Part shown: piece by piece, positions 1 to 7,515 of the stretch
How the letters are laid out: each line of letters starts with the position of its first letter
Numbering within the stretch: position 1 is the first letter of the stretch
From: [Actinomadura] parvosata subsp. kistnae
GTDB taxonomy: Bacteria; Actinomycetota; Actinomycetes; Streptosporangiales; Streptosporangiaceae
Assembly (NCBI RefSeq): GCF_900323885.1
Contig: NZ_OOHJ01000013.1
Coordinates: forward strand, 232,909-296,908
Length of the DNA stretch: 64,000 nucleotides
Direction of reading: 5' to 3'
Made by a program: the position numbers and the translations under genes
The notes under the pieces: model-generated
Databases searched by the model: none
Told to the model about the DNA's origin: nothing
What the model saw: only the letters and a program-made list of their open reading frames with translations

Positions 1-25
1 GAGGGGTCGGCTAGCGTCGGTCCGC

Positions 26-1075
26 ATGAAGCGCCATCTTGCCCGGGCCGTGCGGGCCGGGGTCTACCAGTTGCTGGGCGCTGCGTTGCTGTCTCCGGTC
101 GCCGCCGGGCTCGGCTTGCTGATCCTCGGCGAGCCGACGCCGGGACGGGTGCTGGTGTTGTGGGCGGCGTGCGCGCCCGCCTCGGTGCTGCTCGCGATGA
201 TGCCGCTGACGCGCCGGCTGGAGGTGGCCGCGCTGTCGGAGCTGCTCGGTGTCGATGTGCCCGAGCGTGGTGATCGGCTCTACCTGGTGGTGCTGACCAG
301 CCTGCATCTGTACGTCGGTGCGTCGCTCAGCGCGGCTGTGCTGGCCCTGGCTCCCGGGCTGCTTCCCGAGGGGTGGCGGGTGGCGTCCGGTGAGGTGGCC
401 GAGGTGCTGGGGCTCGCCGTCGTCGTGGTGGCCGTGATGGTCGGCGCGGGGTTCGGGCAGCGTTGGGCGGCGCGGCGGTTGTTGCGTTCCGAGCCGTCCC
501 GGGTGATCGACGAGCTTGGACGGCGCCAGGCGCTCGCTCTGGAGCTGCACGACTCCGTCGGCCATGCCCTCAGCGTCGTCCTGGTGCAGGCCATGGCGGC
601 CGAGGCGGCGTTGCAGCGGGCCGCCCCGGCGCTCGCCGCAGAGTCGCTCGGACATTTGACGGCCACCGCCCGCGATGCCCAGCAGGAGCTGGACGTGCTG
701 CTGAACGTGCTCGACGACGGTATGGCGGGGGAGACGCCCACTCTGGAGGCGCTCGGCGCGCTCACTCACGGCCTCGACGTCCGGGTCAGTGTCGGTGATC
801 TCGGCAAGGTGCCCGTCGCGACGTCGCGGGCGGCGTTCGCGATCGTGAGGGAGGCGCTCACCAACGCGCTGCGCCACGGGCGCGGCCCGGTCACGCTCAG
901 TGTCGCCGTGGCCGCCGGCCTGGCCCTGACCCTGGAGAACGCGATCCTGGGCAAGCCCAGCGAGCCGGGACGTGGACTGACCGGCATGCGCATGCGGGCC
1001 CGTCTCGCGGGTGGGACGTGCGAGTGGGAGGAGGTGGACGGGACGTGGCGCGTACGGGCGAGTCTGCCGCTGTGA
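26..1075 (+). CDS. Two-component sensor histidine kinase (NarL/DesK-type)
   Basis: 349 residues. The N-terminal half has about four hydrophobic segments (roughly 12-35, 42-60, 88-112, 125-145), so the sensor part is membrane-embedded. A HisKA_3-type dimerisation box follows, with the likely phospho-accepting His175 in LELHDSVGH. The C-terminal ATPase has an N-box (REALTNALRHG) and a glycine box (GRGLTGMRMRARLAGG). This is the layout of DesK/LiaS/NarX-like kinases that signal to LuxR-type regulators. Its TGA stop overlaps the GTG start of the response regulator (GTGA at 1072), so the two are coupled. The signal is unknown. The gene lies only 25 bases from the window edge, so upstream operon members cannot be excluded. 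Confidence 0.9.
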   Translation: MKRHLARAVRAGVYQLLGAALLSPVAAGLGLLILGEPTPGRVLVLWAACAPASVLLAMMPLTRRLEVAALSELLGVDVPERGDRLYLVVLTSLHLYVGASLSAAVLALAPGLLPEGWRVASGEVAEVLGLAVVVVAVMVGAGFGQRWAARRLLRSEPSRVIDELGRRQALALELHDSVGHALSVVLVQAMAAEAALQRAAPALAAESLGHLTATARDAQQELDVLLNVLDDGMAGETPTLEALGALTHGLDVRVSVGDLGKVPVATSRAAFAIVREALTNALRHGRGPVTLSVAVAAGLALTLENAILGKPSEPGRGLTGMRMRARLAGGTCEWEEVDGTWRVRASLPL

Positions 1076-1749
1076 TCCGGGTCGTCCTGGCCGACGACGA
1101 GAAGCTCATCCGCTCGGGCTGGGCCACCATGCTCTCCCTGCACGACGACATCGAGGTGACGGCCGAGGCCGCCGACGGCCGTGCGGCGGTCGCGGCCGGC
1201 GCCGGCGCGGACGTCGTGCTGATGGACATCCGCATGCCCGGCATGGACGGCCTGGCCGCGACCCGGGAGCTGGCCCACCGCTCGCCGGGGACGCGCGTCA
1301 TCGTGGTCACCACGTTCGAGAGCGACCAGCTCGTCTGGGGTGCCCTGCGTGCGGGCGCCGCCGGGTACGTGCTCAAACGCTCGCCCGCCGGCGAACTCGT
1401 CGAGGCGGTCCGCCTCGTGCACCGGCGCGACGCGGTGCTCTTCCCCGGCGCGCTGCGCCGCATCGCCGCGCCGCATGCCGGCAGCGCCCGGCAGCGCGGG
1501 CCGGTCGTCGAGCTGACGCCGCGCGAGCTGGACGTGCTGCGGCACGTGGCGCTCGGGCTGAACAACGCCGAGATCGCCTCCGCGCTGCACGTCACCAGGG
1601 AGACGGTCAAGACGCACGTCGGCAACGTCCTGGACAAGCTCGGCGCCCGCGACCGCACCCAGGCGGCCGTGCTCGCCTACGAGCTCGGTCTCGTCAGCAG
1701 CGGCCTCGCAGAGGTGGGGCACCGCTTCTCCGCCGAGATGATCATGTAG
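1072..1749 (+). CDS. Response regulator, NarL/FixJ (LuxR-HTH) family
   Basis: 225 residues from the GTG at 1072. That start overlaps the kinase stop and places VIRVVLADDEK at the N-terminus, as expected for a receiver domain; starts further upstream would add residues outside the fold. The receiver domain (1-120) has the acidic pair Asp8/Asp9, phospho-acceptor Asp52 in LMDIRMPG, and the conserved Lys in YVLKRSPAGEL. The C-terminal LuxR-type HTH (about 150-210) contains LTPRELDVLRHVALG and ETVKTHVGNVLDKLG. Phosphorylation by the upstream kinase should activate DNA binding. Targets are unknown; the membrane protein just downstream is convergent, not co-transcribed. Confidence 0.93.
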   Translation: MIRVVLADDEKLIRSGWATMLSLHDDIEVTAEAADGRAAVAAGAGADVVLMDIRMPGMDGLAATRELAHRSPGTRVIVVTTFESDQLVWGALRAGAAGYVLKRSPAGELVEAVRLVHRRDAVLFPGALRRIAAPHAGSARQRGPVVELTPRELDVLRHVALGLNNAEIASALHVTRETVKTHVGNVLDKLGARDRTQAAVLAYELGLVSSGLAEVGHRFSAEMIM

Positions 1750-1760
1750 GTGCCGGGTCG

Positions 1761-2828
1761 TCATCGCCCTGCCGGAACGGCCCGGCGGCGCAGCCAGTAG
1801 GCCAGGACGGCCACGGCGAGCAGCGCGCCCCACAGCGGGTACGGCCAGAGCAGCAGCGCACCCGGCTGGCCGCGCAGCACGGAGTCGATCACGAGCCCCG
1901 GCGAGGCCAGGCAGCAGAGGCCCGCGACTGTGCCACCGGCGATGACCGGCAGCCCCACCGGGACGGGACGCCCGTGCACGATCGGCACCCAGCGCGGGAA
2001 CACCTCACCCCACCTGCTGATCAGCCCGAGGGTCAACGCGGCGCCCGCCAGCGCGGCGAAGGCGAGCAGCAGCCCCTGGAGCCGGGTGTCGGCCCTGAGC
2101 GCCCCGGTGACGTCGGCGTCGGTGGGCCACGGGGTCAGCCAGGTCAGCCGGTACAGCGCGTACGGGAGCGGGCACAGCGCCGCCCCGATCGTGGCGATCC
2201 GCCCCCACCTGCGGGCTGACTCGGGCCTGATCCAGCGCGGCCGTTCGCCCGTTCTGAACGCCCTCGCCGCGATCACCGCCCACACGGCGCAGGCGGCCGC
2301 GTTGGCGAGCGTCCAGCCGAGCCGGCCGCCGAACGAGGCGAAGTCGCTCGCGACGTTGCCCAGGTAGCGTCCCACCAGGGGCAGCGCGCCGAACCCGGTG
2401 ATCGTGTCCGCCGCCGCGAGGGCGGCCAGCGCGGCGACTCCCACCAGGCCGAACGCCTTCCCGCGCGCGGCCGCCACCACCACGACGCCGAGCAGGGCCA
2501 CGGGCCCCAGGATCGCCAGTCCGTAGGCGAAGACGGACATGATGCCGGCGTCGGAGAGCACCACGCCGAAGAAGAGCAGCTCGGCGACCGCGCCGGCGCG
2601 CACGACCGGCCCCGGGCCGAAGATCACCGCCAGGCCCACCAGCCCGGCGGCCACGGTCATGGGGCCGGTCACGTCGTGCTCGAGCAGGTGGGTGAGCGAC
2701 ACCTTCACGCGGTCGGCCGCGCCGAACGGATAGCTGGCGGGGGCCGTCCACCACAGGATCCCCACGGCGGTCACGGCGAGCGACAGGAGCGCGCCCAACG
2801 TCCGGATGTTTCTGGTCATGCGGCTCAC
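1761..2828 (-). CDS. Multi-pass membrane protein of unknown function
   Basis: 355 residues, mostly hydrophobic, with about eight predicted membrane spans evenly spread along the chain and a short basic C-terminal tail (YWLRRRAVPAGR). There is no clear signal peptide beyond the first span and no catalytic motif I recognise. It converges on the two-component regulator (11 bases between stops), so it is transcribed separately. Start chosen at the Met of MSRMTRNIRTLG; a second Met three codons later is equally possible. It could be a permease-like or sensor-associated protein, but nothing in the sequence decides this. Confidence 0.75.
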   Translation of the reverse strand: MSRMTRNIRTLGALLSLAVTAVGILWWTAPASYPFGAADRVKVSLTHLLEHDVTGPMTVAAGLVGLAVIFGPGPVVRAGAVAELLFFGVVLSDAGIMSVFAYGLAILGPVALLGVVVVAAARGKAFGLVGVAALAALAAADTITGFGALPLVGRYLGNVASDFASFGGRLGWTLANAAACAVWAVIAARAFRTGERPRWIRPESARRWGRIATIGAALCPLPYALYRLTWLTPWPTDADVTGALRADTRLQGLLLAFAALAGAALTLGLISRWGEVFPRWVPIVHGRPVPVGLPVIAGGTVAGLCCLASPGLVIDSVLRGQPGALLLWPYPLWGALLAVAVLAYWLRRRAVPAGR

Positions 2829-2876
2829 GCTACGAACGCCTGGCCGCCGCCACCTCCCCCTCCTGGGGGAGGCCGC

Positions 2877-3785
2877 TCACCGGCACACGGGGCCTTCCCG
2901 GTAGGACGGGTAGGCGGGCGTCCAGCCCAGCTCCCTCCTGGCCAGATCGGTGCTCAGCCGCAGCCGCGTCCCCACCATGAGGGCGTGCAGGTACGGCGTG
3001 GCGCGCAGCAGCCGGCCGGGCACCGTCAGCGGGGCGGGAGCGCCGGCCGCCCGCGCCAGCGCCCTGACGTACTCGTCGAACCGGGCCGGGTGGTCGTCGG
3101 CGATGTTGTAGGCCCGGCCCGGCCGGCCGCGCTCCAGGGCGGCCACCGTGGCGGCGGCCGCGTCCTCGATGTGGATCAGCGAGACGGTGCCCGCCGGGCG
3201 GGGGACGGGAAGCAGGCGCCTCCTGGCCATCCTCATCAGGTGCCAGGTGGTCGGCTCCGGGCCGTAGAACATGCCGTAGCGCAGGGAGATGCCGCCGACC
3301 GCGAACGCCTGCTCCTCGTTGGCGCGCATCGAGCGCATGTGCGGGTCGAAGGCTCCCTGGCCGGGCTCGGCGAACGGGCGGTCCTCGGTCACCGGCTCGT
3401 CGCCGTGGTCGCGGTAGCCGTACCCGAGGAAGAACGACTGGGTGAGGAACCTGCGGGCGCCGACCAGCCCGGCGGCCTCGACGAGGTGGGCGGTGCCGCG
3501 CTCGCGCAGGGCGTCGGTGGCGTACAGGGCGCGGTGGAAGAGCGGCAGGCCGGTGATGGCGGTGGCCTGGTGGACGACGGCGTCCGCCTCCAGGCCGTCG
3601 AGCGCGGTCAGGAGCGCGTCGCGGTCCATCACGTCCGCGACCACGGCCGTGGCGCCCGCGGCCGCGAGCTTCCGGACGCCGGTGGCGGATCTCGTGATGC
3701 CGCGGACCTGGTGGCCGGCGGCGAGCAGCTGACGTACCAGGACCGTGCCCAGCGTGCCGGTCGCGCCGGCGACCAGCACCTTCAC
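2877..3785 (-). CDS. NAD(P)-dependent epimerase/dehydratase (atypical SDR)
   Basis: 302 residues. The N-terminal Rossmann motif GATGTLG (about 7-13) follows the beta strand VKVLVA, and the family signature RYGMFYGP lies mid-protein, as in NAD(P)H-binding nucleoside-diphosphate-sugar epimerase-like proteins. The start is the GTG at 3785, which overlaps the stop of the upstream membrane protein (GTGA); the reading frame stays open further upstream, but that stretch reads as a shadow of the membrane protein. It is the last gene of a three-gene leftward operon. The substrate is unknown; neighbours suggest redox or lipid/sugar modification under TetR control. Confidence 0.88.
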   Translation of the reverse strand: MKVLVAGATGTLGTVLVRQLLAAGHQVRGITRSATGVRKLAAAGATAVVADVMDRDALLTALDGLEADAVVHQATAITGLPLFHRALYATDALRERGTAHLVEAAGLVGARRFLTQSFFLGYGYRDHGDEPVTEDRPFAEPGQGAFDPHMRSMRANEEQAFAVGGISLRYGMFYGPEPTTWHLMRMARRRLLPVPRPAGTVSLIHIEDAAAATVAALERGRPGRAYNIADDHPARFDEYVRALARAAGAPAPLTVPGRLLRATPYLHALMVGTRLRLSTDLARRELGWTPAYPSYREGPVCR

Positions 3786-4174
3786 GCGCCCGCCCCCTGA
3801 CCCGCGCGGCGGGCGGCCGTCATGCGCAGCCTGGCCACCAGCCCGGCCGCCCCCACCACGGAGAACGCCAGCAGCAGCCAGGGGTCGGAGGCGCGACCGC
3901 CGAGGTCGAGGTCGGTCGCGTGGTTGACAGCGTGGAAGGTGTTGGTGAACACGAAACCCGCCAGCACCAAGGTGACGACGTCCCGCCAGCGCAGCGCGCA
4001 CACCAGCATCAGCCCGATGCCGAGCTGGAACACCCCTGCGTCGTGCAGGAAGTGCACGTGGTTCGGCCAGCCGGCCCAGGCGGCGAACCCGGCCGGATCG
4101 ACCCGCGCCCACCCGCCGGTGATCAGCATCGACGCCGCGGCCAGCACCAGGGCGGCCCTGATGAGGATGCTCAT
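3782..4174 (-). CDS. Small four-helix membrane protein
   Basis: 130 residues with four hydrophobic segments (about 5-22, 45-62, 66-85, 98-118), resembling the DoxX-like and other small actinobacterial membrane families. The motif FTNTFHAVNHATDLD between helices 3 and 4 contains His residues that could bind a cofactor or metal; this is inference. It starts one base after the stop of the upstream membrane gene and overlaps the epimerase start by 4 bases, so it is the middle gene of a coupled operon. Confidence 0.8.
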   Translation of the reverse strand: MSILIRAALVLAAASMLITGGWARVDPAGFAAWAGWPNHVHFLHDAGVFQLGIGLMLVCALRWRDVVTLVLAGFVFTNTFHAVNHATDLDLGGRASDPWLLLAFSVVGAAGLVARLRMTAARRAGQGAGA

Positions 4175-4175
4175 G

Positions 4176-4604
4176 TCAGACCTCCGCGCTCTCGCCGGCC
4201 CTGACGGGCTCGCGGGCGGCCAGCAGGGCCAGCACGCCGATGGCCAGGATCGGCCAGCCGCCCGTGACCGGGAAGTACAGGACGCACAGGGGCACGCCGA
4301 TGCCCACCAGGTACCAGCCGAGCTGGGCGGGCAGCCGGCCGGTCGTGGCGATGACGTGCCGGGAGAGGGTGCCCAGGGCGAGGAGGGCGACGCCCGCGGC
4401 GAGGAACCAGACGCTGGCCTCGCGGGCGAAGTAGTCGCCGGCCTCGAGGTCGACGAGGGCGCGGAAGAAGCCGTCGCCCGCGATGGCGGCCCAGGCGTTG
4501 GGCTGCGCGAACGCCCAGACGAAGTGCACCAGGGCGAGGGCGATGATCAGCCGGGGGACCCAGCGGGTCAGCGTGCTTGCTCGTGGACTCATGAGCGTGA
4601 CCAT
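4176..4604 (-). CDS. Small membrane protein, first gene of TetR-linked operon
   Basis: 142 residues with four predicted membrane helices; the stretch LIIALALVHFVWAFAQPNAW resembles DUF6463-like actinobacterial membrane proteins (family recalled, not searched). I chose ATG 4604, preceded by AAGG at suitable spacing; ATG 4592 (MSPRAS) is an alternative. The start codon lies inside a palindrome (4601-4623), so repressor binding would directly block transcription or initiation. It is the promoter-proximal gene of the leftward operon 4604-2877 and diverges from the TetR gene, whose product is the likely repressor. Confidence 0.78.
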   Translation of the reverse strand: MVTLMSPRASTLTRWVPRLIIALALVHFVWAFAQPNAWAAIAGDGFFRALVDLEAGDYFAREASVWFLAAGVALLALGTLSRHVIATTGRLPAQLGWYLVGIGVPLCVLYFPVTGGWPILAIGVLALLAAREPVRAGESAEV

Positions 4605-4658
4605 ACCGTACCTTATGGTATGGCTCGGGGGAGGGGCATACCGTCTGGTACGGTATGC
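4601..4658. promoter_or_regulatory. Twin palindromic operator between TetR gene and its divergent operon
   Basis: Two related inverted repeats occupy the 50-base gap. The first is CCATACC-9-GGTATGG (4601-4623). The second is GCATACCG-7-CGGTATGC (4636-4658). Each overlaps one of the two divergent start codons. Shared half-site CATACCG/CGGTATG is typical of TetR-family operators. The arrangement predicts that the TetR protein represses both itself and the membrane/epimerase operon. Direct sequence observation; the binding protein is inferred. Confidence 0.75.
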
Positions 4659-5203
4659 GCGTGGCGTCCAAGGGTGAATGGCTGGAGGCCGGGCTCGCCA
4701 TCGCGACCCGGGACGGCATCCGGGCAGTGACGATCGAGCGGCTCTGCGCCGACCTCGGCCGCACCAAGGGCTCCTTCTACCACCACTTCAAGGGCATCCG
4801 CGGCTACAAGTCCGACCTGCTCGCGCACATCGAGGCCGAGCACACCGGCCGCCTCATCGCCGGCGCGGAGGCCGCCGGCCCGAGCGGGCACGACAAGATC
4901 CAGGGCCTGCTCGACCTGGTGCTGGAGGCGTACGCGGGCAGCCGCGACCTGGCGACGGCCGTCCGCGCCTGGGCCCGGCAGGACGCCGACGTCCACGCCT
5001 TCCAGGAACGCGTCGACCGCATGCGCATGGACTATCTGCGTTCGCTGTGGCTGGAGCTCGGCGGGGAGCCGGACGAGGCCGAAGGCATGGCCAAGCTTCT
5101 TTACCTGATCCTCGTCGGCGCGCAGCAGGTCGTCCCGCCCATCTCGGCCGAGGATCTGCGCGGCGTCTACGCGCTGGCCATGCGCTCCGTCCCGCCCGGC
5201 TGA
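4655..5203 (+). CDS. TetR/AcrR family transcriptional repressor
   Basis: 182 residues. The N-terminal HTH (about 12-58) has the hallmark TIERLCADLGRTKGSFYHHFK, in which the recognition helix ends in the near-invariant SFYHHF. The C-terminal domain is helical and ligand-binding, with no identifiable ligand. The ATG at 4655 lies within the palindrome 4636-4658 and no Shine-Dalgarno is well placed, so the transcript may be leaderless; GTG 4661 is an alternative. Autoregulation and control of the divergent operon 4604-2877 are inferred from the two matching operators. Confidence 0.92.
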   Translation: MRVASKGEWLEAGLAIATRDGIRAVTIERLCADLGRTKGSFYHHFKGIRGYKSDLLAHIEAEHTGRLIAGAEAAGPSGHDKIQGLLDLVLEAYAGSRDLATAVRAWARQDADVHAFQERVDRMRMDYLRSLWLELGGEPDEAEGMAKLLYLILVGAQQVVPPISAEDLRGVYALAMRSVPPG

Positions 5204-5730
5204 CGGACACCGGTCGCGGCGTCGTCACGCCACTCGATCCTGATCCCCGCCCCCGCGACCAGGTCTGGCACGCCATCAAGCACCCCGACCCCACGGACAT
5301 CCGCCTCGCCAAGCCGCTGTTCGCCCTCCGTGACCTGGCCTCCCGCCTGCGCAACGGCCACGCGCAGCTCGACCTGCCGAGCTTCACCACGCTCGCCGAG
5401 AACCCCGGCCGCGAGGTCGTGGACGGCGTGATCGGCCAGTGGTGGCGGCTGGGCCGGGCCGAGAACGTCTCCTCGGTCACCGACCTCGACGGCTTCCTCG
5501 CCTTCGACCGTCCCGGCTTCGCCAAGGCCACGTTCAGCTTCCTCCTCGACGACGCCGGCGACGGCCGCATCCGCCTCATCACCGAGACCCGCGTCCAGGC
5601 GACCAGCCCGGACGCGCGCCGGGCGTTCCTGCGGTACTGGCTGCTCATCCGGCTCGGCAGCGGTCTCGTCCGGCGGGCCATGCTCTCGGCCGTCCGCGCC
5701 CGCGCGCTCCAGGCCCCCTCGCGCCCATGA
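5200..5730 (+). CDS. SRPBCC-like conserved protein, probably frameshifted near its N-terminus
   Basis: The body (from 5255 on) reads as an actinobacterial SRPBCC/polyketide-cyclase-like protein: DQVWHAIKH near the start, FLAFDRPGFAKATFSF, then RLITETRVQATSPDARRAF and YWLLIRLGSGLVRRAML. No ATG, GTG or TTG start exists in this frame after the TetR stop; the listed start is a CTG overlapping that stop. In the neighbouring frame, just upstream, RHSILIPAP can be read, which is what such proteins normally have immediately before DQVW. The two join if one C is restored in the C-run 5250-5254. So this is either a 1-base error or a damaged gene. Function is unknown. Confidence 0.55.
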   Translation: MTDTGRGVVTPLDPDPRPRDQVWHAIKHPDPTDIRLAKPLFALRDLASRLRNGHAQLDLPSFTTLAENPGREVVDGVIGQWWRLGRAENVSSVTDLDGFLAFDRPGFAKATFSFLLDDAGDGRIRLITETRVQATSPDARRAFLRYWLLIRLGSGLVRRAMLSAVRARALQAPSRP

Positions 5731-5736
5731 CCTCGT

Positions 5737-5976
5737 TCAGTCGGTGGGCTCCGCGTCGGGCCGCACGTCCTTCTCCTCGCCCCCTTCGGACGCCACCTCC
5801 CGCCGCTCCTCCTCGGCCTTCTGCTCGGGGTCGGGCGGCGGCTCGATCGGCTCGGCCGGGATCGGGCGTGGCGTGTGCCGTACCTGGACTCCGGCTCGTG
5901 CCACCAAGGCGTCGGACTCTCCGGAGACCTGTCCGACTGCGGGCGGCATCTCCTCGGGAGGCTTCTCGTCGGTCAT
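5737..5976 (-). CDS. Small acidic hypothetical protein
   Basis: 79 residues starting MTDEKPPEEMPP, rich in Glu, Pro and Asp, with no hydrophobic segment and no Cys; likely disordered. The reading frame is open further upstream into the tRNA gene, but composition changes there, so the ATG at 5976 is the sensible start. It converges on the SRPBCC-like gene with 6 bases between the stops. Many actinobacteria encode such short acidic proteins of unknown role. No strong ribosome binding site is visible, so confidence is moderate. Confidence 0.5.
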   Translation of the reverse strand: MTDEKPPEEMPPAVGQVSGESDALVARAGVQVRHTPRPIPAEPIEPPPDPEQKAEEERREVASEGGEEKDVRPDAEPTD

Positions 5977-6075
5977 GAACGCCAACTGCCCGAGCCCCGA
6001 CCCGCAAACCCGCCGCCTGCTCGGCGGAAAAGGGGTGGAGACGTCGCGTCCCAGGGTGGGATAGTCGGGGCGCAC

Positions 6076-6149
6076 GCCTGCATAGCTCAGTCGGTGAGAG
6101 CGCCGCACTCATAATGCGGAGGTCCCAAGTTCGAGTCTTGGTGCAGGTA
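6076..6149 (+). tRNA. tRNA-Met (anticodon CAT)
   Basis: Complete cloverleaf: acceptor GCCTGCA/TGCAGGT (first pair G-U), T8 A9, D-arm GCTC-AGTCGGTGA-GAGC, anticodon stem CCGCA/TGCGG with loop CTCATAA, five-base variable loop, T-arm CCAAG-TTCGAGT-CTTGG, discriminator A; CCA is not encoded. The CTCATAA loop and D-arm fit elongator tRNA-Met. A CAT anticodon could also belong to tRNA-Ile2 modified by TilS, which cannot be decided by eye. Confidence 0.92.
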
Positions 6150-6282
6150 CGCGAAGGCAGGACGGCACCCGGTGCCGGCGTGAATGCCGCACTCTTGGCC
6201 GCTCAGCACTGATCCATGGTTTTCCCGTTGAACGGAAGCGCGAGTGACAGGCCGGCTTCCCCGGCGGGGATGCGGTGGTGGG

Positions 6283-7014
6283 TCAGCGGGGTCGGTGGCC
6301 CTTCCTCCGCCGGCCGGGCTGCGTGCCCCGGCGGCCCACGGCGTTCTGGCTTGGTTTGGGGCTCTGTCGTCGTGCGGGCTTCTGCGCGGGGGAGGCGGCG
6401 GCGTTGCGGCCGCGGGAGCTGTTCACCGTCCGGCCGCGAACGATGCCGATGAACTCCTCCACCAGGTCGGTGGTCGCGTCCGCCGGCCAGGCCAGCGCGA
6501 CCTGCGACTGCGGTGCGTCCGTCACCGGACGGTAGGTGAGGTCCTTGCGGTGGTGGAGGCGGGCGAGTGACTGCGGGACCAGAAGCAGCCCGGCGCCGGA
6601 GGCCACGAGCTGGATCGCGTCCGCGGTCGTGTCGGGACGGGTGAACGCGGGCTGCCCGGGCAGGGCCGGCCACTCGATGGTGTCGTCCAGCGGATGGAAC
6701 ACGTCGTCATCGGCCAGGTCGGCGGTCTCGATCTCGTCGGCGGCGGCCACCGCGTGGTCCTTCGGCACCACGACCACCGTCGTCTCCACGTAGAGCGGGA
6801 TCACGCTGAGACCGTCACGCTCGACCGGCAACCGCACGAACGCGGCATCCGCGCCGCCGTCGCGCAGCAGCGCCACCGCCTCGGCGGCGGGCACCGCGAC
6901 CAGGGTGAGCGGTACCTCCGGCATCCTCTCGGCCCAGATCCTGACCCACTTCGCGGGCGTCACCCCAGGCACGTACGCCAGCCGGAACTCGTCGCCGCTC
7001 TCACCATCAGTCAC
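6283..7014 (-). CDS. LysR substrate-binding-domain-only protein
   Basis: 243 residues. The sequence from FRLAYVPGVTPAKWVR to about residue 200 matches the periplasmic-binding-like effector domain of LysR regulators (for example GLSVIPLYVETTVVVVPKDH and SGAGLLLVPQSLARL), but there is no N-terminal winged helix: the gene starts only 54 bases from the divergent DUF5997 gene. The last about 40 residues are a basic tail rich in Arg, Lys, Pro and Ser that could bind nucleic acid (inference). It may act as a ligand-sensing partner of another protein, perhaps the divergent DUF5997 product. Confidence 0.85.
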   Translation of the reverse strand: MTDGESGDEFRLAYVPGVTPAKWVRIWAERMPEVPLTLVAVPAAEAVALLRDGGADAAFVRLPVERDGLSVIPLYVETTVVVVPKDHAVAAADEIETADLADDDVFHPLDDTIEWPALPGQPAFTRPDTTADAIQLVASGAGLLLVPQSLARLHHRKDLTYRPVTDAPQSQVALAWPADATTDLVEEFIGIVRGRTVNSSRGRNAAASPAQKPARRQSPKPSQNAVGRRGTQPGRRRKGHRPR

Positions 7015-7068
7015 CGCCTCAGGGTACCGATGTCAGGAAACGCGCCCCGACTGGCTACTCTTGGCCCC

Positions 7069-7440
7069 ATGACCTCGTCCAAACCGAAGAGCGTCCAGAC
7101 GATGAAGCCCGAGACCGCGGCCAAGAAGCTGGGTGTCCTCTTCTCGGCCACCCCCGCCGAGTTCCAGGCGGGTGTCGTCTCCAGGGACGAGCTGAACGAG
7201 CTGCAGGCGAAGCCGCCGGCCTGGCTCACGGACCTGCGCCGCAACGGCCCGCACCCGAAGCAGGTCGTCGCCGCCAAGCTCGGCGTCTCCATCTCCGGCC
7301 TGGCCAGGGCCGGCATCACCGAGCCGCTGACCACGGCCGAGATCGAGGCGCTGAAGGCGGAGAACCCGGAGTGGCTGGAGCACGAGCGGGCCGTCCACGC
7401 CGAGGCCCGCAAAGAGGCGCTCCGCCTCAAGCAGCGCTAG
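7069..7440 (+). CDS. DUF5997 family protein
   Basis: 123 residues from ATG 7069. The family signature is clear: MKPETAAKKLGV, TPAEFQAG, and the HTH-like stretch HPKQVVAAKLGVSISGLARA, followed by a charged helical C-terminus. The central segment looks like a short DNA-binding helix-turn-helix. In my recollection of actinobacterial genomes this family sits divergent to the LysR-effector-only gene, as it does here, so the two may form a split regulator: one part binding DNA, the other sensing a ligand. That functional pairing is inference. Confidence 0.82.
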   Translation: MTSSKPKSVQTMKPETAAKKLGVLFSATPAEFQAGVVSRDELNELQAKPPAWLTDLRRNGPHPKQVVAAKLGVSISGLARAGITEPLTTAEIEALKAENPEWLEHERAVHAEARKEALRLKQR

Positions 7441-7515
7441 TCGTCGGTACGGCTCCGCCGCACGCCGGGTGTCGGACAACCAGGCAGCAAGGGCGGGTTC
7501 CTGCCTGCTCAGGTG

